Positions 55,401 to 64,000 of a DNA stretch of 64,000 nt are shown here, piece by piece (position 1 is the first letter of the stretch; every line of letters starts with the position of its first letter). The notes beneath the pieces are model-generated. The model was not told the origin of the DNA. It saw nothing but the letters and a program-made list of their open reading frames with translations, and did not search any database. The DNA comes from Macrothele yani (lineage: Eukaryota > Arthropoda > Arachnida > Araneae > Macrothelidae). The DNA lies in assembly GCA_039090855.1 (NCBI GenBank), contig CM077011.1, positions 18,725,001 to 18,789,000 of the forward strand, read 5' to 3'. A program made the translations under genes and the position numbers.

Positions 55401-55854
55401 ATCAAGAGAGTTTGCGCAAAGTGAGGTCGGTGAAGTAAAGTCACCTTCGAAACAAAGTGATATTTCAGTGAAATGACCGTCAGCGAAGTGGTTTTTCTGT
55501 CGAGTTTCGGCAGAGTGACCGTCGGTGAAGTTATATTTCGGTTGAAGAAGCAACACCCGATTAGCCAGAAATGTTATTAATCATACTGCTAGAAGAATCA
55601 AGCTGACGTCAATGGCGAACGATGTGTCAACATATTTTTCAGACTGTTGAAAATGAATTATTTCGGATTGAAGGTATTAAAAAACTAGCCCCATACTCTA
55701 ACCCCCAAAAAAAACATTATTCCGGTACACTCTGGAAATTATCACCAGCTTTGAAGCCAGGAAAGACAGCATCTCCCTGGAGTTGCCCAAAAATATGGAT
55801 CCAGAGCGTAAATGAATTTCCCCTCCAAAGCATCACGTGCCAAATTAACACATT
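55401..55854. repeat. Sequence related to the LTR-like repeat, plus spacer
   Basis: At about 55460-55530 the words AAATGACCGTCAGCGAAGTG and TTTCGGCAGAGTGACCGT match the reverse complement of 56225-56330 inside copy C, so a piece of the repeat is present in the opposite orientation. The remainder to 55854 is unassigned. Confidence 0.5.
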
Positions 55855-56439
55855 ATAACGTAAACATCTTTTCGTACTGTTACGTTTTTTAAAACATCAC
55901 CATACGATGAAAAAGTTCCTAAATTAAACCTTAACGGCCAGACAATACATTTAAAAACAGAAGTCAAACTTACGGAAATGATGCTTTATTTCTCCAGCAC
56001 AGATGTAGCATTTCACATAATAAATCGGTATCAACACTCCACATTAAGCACACCACACACCAACAACACTACGTTCCACAACGCTCTACAACACAACGCT
56101 CCACCTTAATTACTCCACAACGCTCCACCTTAATTACTCCACAACGCTCCACAAGCAACAGTTTTATCGTAGTTTATATCTCTGGTTCTTATCTAATGAC
56201 AGGCATACGTCACGTTCATTCCACCTCATTCTGCCGAAACTCACTTGACAGAAAACCACGGTCACTCTGCCGAAGCTCACTTGACAGAAAAATCACTTCG
56301 CTGACGGTCATTTCATTGAATATCACTTCGTTTGAAAAAAAAGATATCACGTTAAGTGTGAAGTATAACTGAGAACAAAATCAAGATTTACATAGGGAAA
56401 GAAACTAAAAACGAAAGTTAATTTAGAATATACGTCACA
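55855..56439 (-). repeat. LTR-like repeat, copy C
   Basis: The longest of the three copies. It contains an internal duplication (ACAACGCTCCACCTTAATTA twice at about 56090-56145) and an extra block with CTCACTTGACAGAAAA twice (about 56230-56290). Ends resemble copy A (TATAACGTAAACATC at the left, TATACGTCACAA at the right). Confidence 0.65.
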
Positions 56440-58127
56440 ACATCGCCTGCCTTCACATTCAGGACACACTGCGCTGCGCATTTAATCATTCCTTATGTAT
56501 CTCGTGTAACCATTCTCATATTTAAAATTGTAATTGTTCTAGTATTTCACATTTTTTTAAAATATTAGCCTTCAAGAAGACATCCGTTGATGAGCGAAAG
56601 TTTGACATCTTCTAATTCTGATTTCTTTCGCCTATAAAACGGATCATCACTTCAGTCTTAAGTATTTGCATATTAATCAGTTTTGCTATGAATTATTTCA
56701 TACTAAGGCTACAGCGGAGTTTTCCACTAGCGTTTTTCAACACGAAAGAATAAAACCTAAATGGCAAAAGAAATATTTCTTTATCTTTGAATTTTAAAGA
56801 AACAACTGCACAACATTTCAACTACCAGATGGCATACTGCTTAATGAAATCGACATAGCAGCAACATTTATTAAGCGAAAGTAACAGAAAGAGCTCTAAG
56901 CTAATGAGTTTTAACGTTTAATTAACAATTCATTTAATTATGTCTTTCTTTACAGTATTTAATTGCCTGACCTTCCGTAAAATGGAATCGAAACACTGGA
57001 AATAGCACTGCAAAATTAATTCACGTGGTTCTTAATTTATAGAAAACGGGGGTGAATTTTATTCTTAAAATGATAAAACCGTATTGGTTTCATTAACTTG
57101 TTTGTCAAGGATTTTGCGATAATCCTAGGGCATTTTTCAATGAAATTAAACTGCAGTATCAATTACAATCGCTTTTCGGTGGTTAATTCAACGTGTCCTC
57201 AAACAAATTGCGATAAGACATTCGACTAAAGAAAAATGCCTTAAGCTTGGAGTTGGGGAGTAACGTAAATGCGGTTTATGTGAGGAAGCGATCGACTCCG
57301 AAAATACTCATATGTTGTTCTTTCTAGTAACTTTACGAGAAGCAACCGTCTTCTGAACTCGACTTCTCTCTTGCACCTTCTCATCCAATCATCCTACAAG
57401 TACTTCCCAGCGCAAAATGATATTCCTTCTGTGGCCTCGGGGACAGAAGGGAACAGTGTGTTGACTGAGTAAATATGCGGGTCGTACAGAAAGCAGAAAG
57501 CTTCCATCCATAGTGAAGCTGATCTCGTGCTTCATACCTCGCACAGCTCATCGTATTTCCGGGTTCTCGGGACTCTATGCAAATGGAAATCCATCACTGT
57601 TCTGCCTTCTCTTCCTGCTAGCAACGGTTACCACTGAGCGCATCATTGCTTTTCGGAGCCTCGCAAATAACTTTTACTCTTTTACCTGACTTTTCTATAA
57701 CTCTAGAGTCTTAATAGAAAATCTTGGAGGGGTAAGAGTGCATGATAAACGCAAGCATATCCCAGTTCTCTAATCGACCAAGTCGTGGAATTTATTTTGG
57801 GACAGTATCGTTATAGTGATCTATGAAAAGGAAAACGAACGGAATGTCGCGAAGCGTAACATTTGCAAAATGCAGTAAATTCTAGATTTGCCTGCATCGT
57901 TTTCACCTAAGAAATATGATTCGGCGAACAAACTTGTGAAATAATCACAAAGTGACACAAAAGCGACAAGGGATTATGCCACCCGGGAGCAGATTTCAAC
58001 GTTTTTAGTGTGATGTGATACAGCTGATGATGTATGAGACAGGCAGTATATGAGTCTTCGCTGTGATCTTTTTTCTTTGTGGATTTAACGATCACTGTGA
58101 AAACAAAATTTGAAGACTATGATGAAA
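56440..58127. other. No recognisable gene; possible SINE-A tail remnant
   Basis: Nothing coding is visible. GTGGATTTAACGATCACTGT (58079-58098) resembles the reversed SINE-A tail after a T-rich stretch, so an old SINE end may sit just before the next pseudogene. Confidence 0.4.
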
Positions 58128-59275
58128 ATGATACCATAGAATTCAGTCAGTGGGTATCAAGTGGAAGAACAGAATTAATTAAACAAACTTTAACAATGGA
58201 AGATTGTATGCAATGCTGTTGTTGAAGATGAAAAAACTTATCCCACATGCATACATTGCGAAGGAACAATCCAGGTTTCTAAAGGAACTCAAATAAATGC
58301 TTACGCCAGGCATGGCAATTGTTCTTATGGACTTCAGTGAGAACTACTTATTTATCATACAAGATGAGGCACAAGGCATCATGCGCATGGGACATCACAG
58401 GCATGCACAGTTCCCCCAGAGGCGAGACACAGTTGCTTGAAATCTCCAATCACTGCTTCTTTTCTGAGGATCTGGACAACGATGTTTGTATGGTGTACAG
58501 AATTCAACAAGCAACAATGCAGTGCATCAAGAATAAATACCCAGAAGTTGTGAAGGTTCACTATTTCACAAATGGGTGTGCAGCACAATATAAAATCGCA
58601 ATATTTTTTTGAACTTGTGCAAGCATGAAAATGATTTTCCAATATCTGCATCATGGTCATTGTTTGCCACTAGTCACGGGAAATCAGCTTGCGATAGTAT
58701 TGGTGGTACAGTGAAGCGAATTGTAAGCAGAGCAAGCCTGCAACGACCTATCAAAAATCAAATCGCAAAACCCATGGATGGCTTTAATTTTTGTGTTGCA
58801 AACATAAAAAAACATTGCGTTCCACTTCTTTATATCAAAGCCTGAAATTGAAATTGTACGAAACAACCTACGGGAACGTTTTTTAGAAACATTAGTTATT
58901 CCAGGAACCAGGAGTTTTCACTATTTTTGTCCACTTTCATCAAATACCACAGGAATGAAGAGGATGAGTAGAGATGACAAATATTGTTTGATACTTAACT
59001 TCAAAAGTAGCACTGAACTTATGAATCTGCCACAGTAGCACACTCAATGCTATGTAGCATTCATATATGATAATAACTGCTTTTTTGGTTTGATCAGTGA
59101 TATTGAAAAGGATGAGGATGTGAAAATTAAGTTTATGCATCCACATGGTCCTGCAAAGTCATTTTACTGGCCTTTTCATGATGATATATGCTATGTGCCT
59201 ATGCAGCATATATTGTATACAGTGCAACCCCCTACGACGACAGGCACGGCCCGAGCATATTATTTTCGTAAATAA
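58128..59275 (+). pseudogene. Arthropod multicopy gene family X, decayed
   Basis: Several plus-strand pieces form one protein: KKLIPHAYIAKEQSRFLKEL (about 58232), MAIVLMDFSENYLFIIQDEA (about 58312), VYRIQQATMQCIKNKYPEVV (about 58492), VHYFTNGCAAQYK (58555), WSLFATSHGKSACDSIGGTV with KRIVSRASLQRP (about 58654), and the C-terminal DVKIKFMHPHGPAKSFYWPF (about 59120) before CYVPMQHILYTVQPP. Relatives known to me usually read FSDG at the FTNG position, so an Asp is replaced here. The spaced acidic residues (LMDF, FxDG) suggest a transposase-like nuclease, but that is inference. At least four frame breaks. Confidence 0.65.
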
Positions 59276-60462
59276 GATACAAAAGCTGTTCAGATTAAGT
59301 GGTGTGCAGCACAGAAAAGTTCCCTACAGTTTGAAAAACTCTCACTGAGGCATGCATCGGAATAAACTGTAGAACAGCATCTGTTATACGTGCAACTGAA
59401 TATTATAACATTCAAGCAAGGAATGAATAGCAGCTTAATATTAATAGGCAGGTAATTATAACTTATTCCGCCATTGATTTAGGATAATGCAAATTGTAGT
59501 TAATTTATAAAACCAACTTATTTTTTTCCGGTGGTTTTTTACAGCTACTTGAAAAATGGCACTTATTTTAAGCATATGATTTTATTTCTTACTCATCACT
59601 TGAGTTTAATTAACTGTTAATAACAGCATTTAATCATACTGAACATTGTGGTTACAGAACCGAGCTCCTTATGGATTTTACGCTTAAATAAAAAGTTGAA
59701 AAAGGATCCGTTTGCTGTTTAACTAGTCGCTAGACCTAACGTTCGAGTGCTGTATCTCGGAAACTATGGAATGTGGACGATAAAAAATGTGCAGTGTTTT
59801 GCAGCTTTGTTAGGTAAACCTACATTCTAATTTTCAGCAAAATCCAAAACGGTGGCTCAGGTTTGTAGAACAAAATGGCTGAACTATCGAAGGAGAGCCC
59901 TCTATGAAATGCTGATAATTTTAACCATCTGAGAAAATATGCTGATAACCACCATTTTTATTTCAAATATGTTATAAGATGTGTTAAAAATCAAAATAAA
60001 AAAAATATATCCCTCGTACCAGAGCAATATTCTACATAGCCTCCCATAAAATGTCTACATTTTGCTGTAATGTTTCACTTCACCACTAGGTGACGCTCAT
60101 TTAACTGGTGTTTCAGGTAAAATGAAAAGTGTTTTTAATATGTAGGGACCCTATTCCATGTGATTCCAAAGTTTCATTCTCCTAAATCCAGTAGCACACA
60201 AACTACAGCATGTTATGTAAAAAGTGGCATTCATTAAAATCCGAGTCGGTGGGTTACAATTTGCAAACAAAATCGGTGATTTGACATGGAATGACCCTGT
60301 GGCTAATGACATATGTAGCAGCTTTTGATCTGGCGTTTAACTCTTTAACAGCGATTGTATCGAACGCAATATTTAATTTTATCTTTAATATTGTTTTGAA
60401 AGATTATGCCTTGCATGTGATATCATATTTATCATTTTACTTTTTTACTTTAGCATAGAAAT
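59276..60462. other. Interval between the two multicopy pseudogenes
   Basis: Non-coding and AT-rich. It includes GAGTGCTGTATCTCGGAAAC (about 59745) and TTGACATGGAATGACCCTGT (about 60281), words with the look of repeat-end sequence, but I could not pair them as terminal repeats. Confidence 0.4.
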
Positions 60463-62280
60463 ATGAGTTCTTCACGAAAAAGCTGCGTAAACAGTCCTAA
60501 TGCATTTTACCACATCTGTGGCGAATACATTCTGCAAAGTGAAAGACAAAGCATGACTGACTTTGTAAGACAAGCAAATCTTGCTTATTTTGGAATGGAG
60601 CTTAGAGACCAAGATAAGTCTTGGGCTCCCCATAAGGTTTGCAAAACCCGTGTAGTGTGCCTACGACAGTGGGAAAATGGAGAAAGAAAACGTTTTCACT
60701 TTGGTGTGCCTGTAGTGTTGAGAGAGCCGCAAAACCACCACGATGATAATATTTTTCTGCTGTGAATGTAAAAGGCTTCAATCACTATAAGAAATATAAG
60801 TAAAAGTATCTTGATTTGTAATTAGGAGGCGACCTATGCCACACTGCGAAGACGTTCCCATACCAGGGTTTACCACACTGCCTGACCTTCCTTTATCAGA
60901 TGTTGAGCAAATGCAGGATTTGGAATGTACCTCAGGTGGTAGAAGAGGACGTGAATATGAAGGAATCTTTTCAACACTTCAGCAGTTCTCCCAAAAAGAA
61001 CTCAATGATCTGATACGAGAACTCAATCTGTCAAAGCAAGCATCTGAACTTTTAGCATCTAGGCTAAAAGAGAAGAACTGTTTAAAGCCAGAAGTTAAAA
61101 TAACAGCTTATCGGACAAGAGAGGAGAACATTCTTCTTTACTTCAGCTAAGGTGAAAAACGTGTATAGTGCAATAACATTCCTGGACTCATTGGCCAAAT
61201 TGGACTGCCGGAATATTGACCGGTAAATTGGCGGCTTTTTATAGACAGCTCCAACAGAAGCTTAAAATGTGTTTTATTGCACAATGGTAACCGCTATGCG
61301 TCTCTTCTAATTGCTCGCTCAACAAAGCTTATAAAAATATCAAAACGGTCTTGGAGAAGCTCTGTTATCATAAGCATCAGTGATTTATTTGTGTTGGTCT
61401 AAAGATGTTTAACTTTTTGCTCGGGCAACAAAGTTGATAAACAAAGTACCCTTGTTTTATCTGCTTGTGGGATAGTAGGGCAAAGCAAGATCAGTGGAAA
61501 AATAGTGACATTGCCTTCAAGGAAAAACATGACTGTAGGTGCAGCTAACATCATTAACGAGCCATTGGTTGACAGACAAAAACTCATTCTCCCACTACCC
61601 CATATCAAGCTTGGACTTGTGAAGCAATTTCTTAAGGCTTAGGACTAGGATGCAGATTGCTTTAAATACAATTGTAGATCGTTCCTGGGAGTGAGTTCTG
61701 AAAAAGGTAAAGCAGGGATCTCAGATGGTCCTCAAATTCATAAAATGACAACGATTCGAATTTTACCAAATTCATGAATGATGTTGAAACATTTTTGTGG
61801 TGCAGTTATATCTTAATTGTCAAGAGCTTCTTGGGTAACAACAAAGCAGACAATTATGAAGAATTTGTGCAAAACATGCTCGCTAACTTTAACAAGTCGG
61901 GTATTAATATGAGCTTAAAGGTTTTTTATGTCCAGTACAGCAATTTAGATAGATTTACGGATAATCTTCTTTACAGCTACTTAGATAGAATTCCAGATAA
62001 TCTTCTGTACAGCCACTTAGATAGATTTCCTGATAATCTTCTTTACAGCCACTTAGATAGAATTCCGGATAATCTTCTGTACAGACACTTAGATAGATTT
62101 CCGGATAATCTTAGTGATTTTAGTGAGGAACAAGCGGAGAGGTTCCATCAGGATAGCAAGGTGGTGGAGAAACGTTATCAAGGCAGATAGGACAGACACA
62201 TGATGGAAGACTACTGCTCGAGCCTCCAACGTGATTTTTCTGATGACCCACATAAGAGAAAATCGTACAAAAAGTATTTT
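60463..62280 (+). pseudogene. Arthropod multicopy gene family Y, decayed
   Basis: Pieces in order: SSRKSCVNSPNAFYHICGEY (60466) with SWAPHKVCKTRVVCLRQW (about 60622), a cysteine-bearing N-terminal domain; HCEDVPIPGF (60842); QKELNDLIRELNLSKQASEL (about 60990) with LLASRLKEKN; a poorly preserved middle (about 61150-61760), where ILPHPHIKLGL-like sequence can be seen; SFLGNNKADNYEEFVQNMLA (about 61830); a repeated LDRFPDNL stretch; EEQAERFHQDSKVVEKRYQG (about 62125) and MMEDYCSSLQRDF (62203). I know this arrangement from many arthropod genomes as a repetitive uncharacterised family. The function is unknown. Confidence 0.65.
61935..62123 (+). repeat. 36-bp in-frame repeat in family Y
   Basis: Five units encode YSHLDRFPDNLL with variants. 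Phe and Ile alternate after LDR (F, I, F, I, F), so the real duplication unit was probably 72 bases. Members of the family that I know have a single such motif directly before the SEEQ(G/A)ERFHQD block. Confidence 0.9.
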
Positions 62281-62817
62281 TCCCTGTACTCTTTTTTGAA
62301 TATCGGAATTATCTTACTTTTCTTGTGTTATTGTACTGAAGACAACGCCATTAGGTATTTCATATGTTTACTTCTGTATGATTTGAGACAGTTTCAGTGT
62401 GAGTTGTGGGTAAATCATTTAATGTGCCTTACAATTACATTTTTTGCATATCTTATGTTTCTCAATGGAGCCTCCATTACCTCAAAAGGTGGTGCCAATA
62501 GAGCAAAACCGATGCCATATTCGTAATCAGCGCCACAAAGTCAGCCCAAAACAGCTGAAATATTGTCCGCAATAAAATCACTGTTAACCAGTCTAATTGG
62601 TGTACAGTTCTTCGTGATTAATTAGGAAATAGCTACTCCAAAGTTTTTTTAATTTAACTGCGTTTACATAATATAGTAACGTACAACTTAAGTACTGAGG
62701 CTCAAGTACATAAAGTAAGACTGCCGCCAGAATGTTGTAAGATAACCATTGAGAGTAGGATGGAGTAGGATGGAGAGGCTGTGGGTAATGTCATGCGACG
62801 TCTAAGCTTCAATAAGT
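62281..62817. other. No recognisable gene
   Basis: The open frame continuing to 62526 has no further similarity to family Y. At 62755-62774 the word GTAGGATGGA is repeated. Confidence 0.45.
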
Positions 62818-63339
62818 GTGAAATACACCAATGAGCCCTACCATTGTGACCACCCCAAGCCTAGAGAATTGACTGTACAACCCGAGAACCGGCTTTCGGT
62901 TAGTAGAGTGTTCGGAGTCAGAATGAGAAAAGCTACCGATTTATCCGAGTTTGATAAAGGACAAATAGTGATGTCACGGCGCCTCGGACCTACGATCTCG
63001 GAAACGGCGCGACTTGTGGGTTGTTCACGTGACGCTGTACTGAGTACGTATCAAAAGTGGTTCACATATAGCCAAACGATGAACAGTCATCCGCAACTCA
63101 TTCATGCCGGAGCGAAGCGCAGAGTGTCGCGCACTGTTCACAGCGACCTCGGGGCTACAGTGCGGCAAACCACGTGCAACTACAACAGTGGTGATCAGGG
63201 TAATGTGTCACAGCACACAGTTCATCGCAGCCTTCTGCGCATGGGCTTGCGTTTCCGAAGACCCGTGCTCACTGCACGTCATCGCCAACGACGCATGAAA
63301 TGGGGCCAAGATCATCGCGATTGGACCGTGGATGATTGA
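62818..63339 (+). pseudogene. Tc1-like transposase, N-terminal part
   Basis: The helix-turn-helix region starts near 62923 (MRKATDLSEFDKGQIVMSRR, LGPTISETARLVGCSRDAVL) and is followed by HPQLIHAGAKRRVSR, VSQHTVHRSLLRMGLRFRRP and RRMKWGQDHRDWT, where the frame ends at 63339, just before the first catalytic block. The catalytic domain is not recognisable downstream. Confidence 0.8.
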
Positions 63340-63415
63340 AAGAAAGTGGCCTGCTCTGACCACCTCTTCGTTGACTTCCAATGGACGCTATGGCACTTGG
63401 ATGCACTGTTCGGAT

Positions 63416-63530
63416 GAAACAGGCTGGTCTTGGTTGTGTTATCTGAGGAAACAGGCTGGTCTTGGTTGTGTTATTTGAGGAAACAGGCTGGTCTTGGTTG
63501 TGTTATCACTGGAGGAAACAGGCTGGTTTC
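63416..63530. repeat. 32-bp tandem repeat
   Basis: GAAACAGGCTGGTCTTGGTT plus GTGTTATCTGAG occurs three times with a 32-base step (from 63421, 63453 and 63485), then a related unit after 35 bases. Confidence 0.9.
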
Positions 63531-64000
63531 TCCAGTGGTTAGTACCAATAGATCATTTACTATTATTCTTATTCCATCAATAATAATAGTAAATGAATTA
63601 CGAATAATTTATAATAATATATATATAAAAATATATAAAATAATATTATATATATACAATAAGAAGAAGAGGAACTATGATAATAGGAAAAGGAATATAT
63701 ATATATAATAATAACATATAAAATAATATGTATAATAATATGAATAGTGATAATTTATAATATTAGTAAATGAATTATTATTATTCCATCAATAATAATA
63801 GTAAATGAATTACTAAATGAATGATATTATTCCATCAATATTCAACAGGCTGGTCTTGGTTGTGTTATCACTGGAGGAAACAGGCTGGTTACTCCAGTGG
63901 TTAGTACAAATAGATCATTTACTATTATTCTTATTATATCAATAATAGTAGTAAATGAATTGCGAATAATTTATAATAATATACATATAAAAAAATATAA
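63489..64000. repeat. Satellite-like tandem repeat, about 361-bp period, running off the window
   Basis: The start CTGGTCTTGGTTGTGTTATC at 63489 returns at 63850, followed in both cases by CACTGGAGGAAACAGGCTGG, TCCAGTGGTTAGTAC and an AT-rich part with CATTTACTATTATT and its reverse complement (63554-63567 with 63582-63595). Only 1.4 units are inside the window. Confidence 0.8.

Overview
This window looks like gene-poor, AT-rich nuclear DNA from an animal. I infer an arthropod, probably an arachnid, from the mix of Tc1/mariner lineages, a DUF4817-type mariner, a Penelope-like element, a Helitron end, tRNA-derived SINEs and two repetitive gene families that I know from arthropod genomes. I found no host protein-coding gene I would defend. 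Almost everything recognisable is mobile DNA, much of it nested.

Layout. 1-1.35 kb: ORF1 of a non-LTR retrotransposon on the minus strand, cut by the window edge. 2-13.8 kb: decayed Tc1 copies, SINEs, a perfect 27-bp hairpin (6364-6421), two minisatellites (period 30 at 7.4-8.2 kb; period about 20 at 12.1-13.0 kb) and a Helitron 3' end (13543). 17.1-31.84 kb: a mariner-like transposon with about 335-bp terminal inverted repeats. Its transposase gene is split near the N-terminus by a 12.68-kb, almost perfect palindrome (18468-31147).

The palindrome has arms of about 6.3 kb, a 44-bp spacer, AG...CT ends and a 6-bp target duplication (TATAGG). Each arm carries the same set of unusual genes, including a PC4/p15-like DNA-binding protein. 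It has the insertion signature of Maverick/Polinton-type elements but no polymerase or integrase. I regard this mirrored element as the most interesting object here.

31.8-37.7 kb: an LTR-like repeat, a tandem block rich in AGGTCA direct repeats, and SINE-A copies, one with a perfect 12-bp target duplication. 37.7-45.07 kb: a nearly full-length L1/Tx1-like LINE inserted in or next to a SINE-A tail. 45.2-48.4 kb: a Penelope-like element on the minus strand, broken by a complete 1.43-kb Tc1 element and ending in an inverted self-duplication that was itself hit by a tRNA-like SINE (SINE-B). 49.5-56.4 kb: more Tc1 and a mariner split by an LTR-like repeat. 58.1-62.3 kb: two decayed multicopy genes in the same orientation, one with an in-frame 12-residue repeat expansion. 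62.8-64 kb: a Tc1 fragment and a satellite-like tandem array.

The order of nesting (SINE-A before LINE; Penelope before Tc1; mariner before LTR; DUF4817 mariner before palindrome) gives a relative history of the locus. Most coding regions carry frameshifts or stops. The clear exceptions are the 280-residue PC4-like reading frame in the right arm and the 90-residue frame present in both arms.
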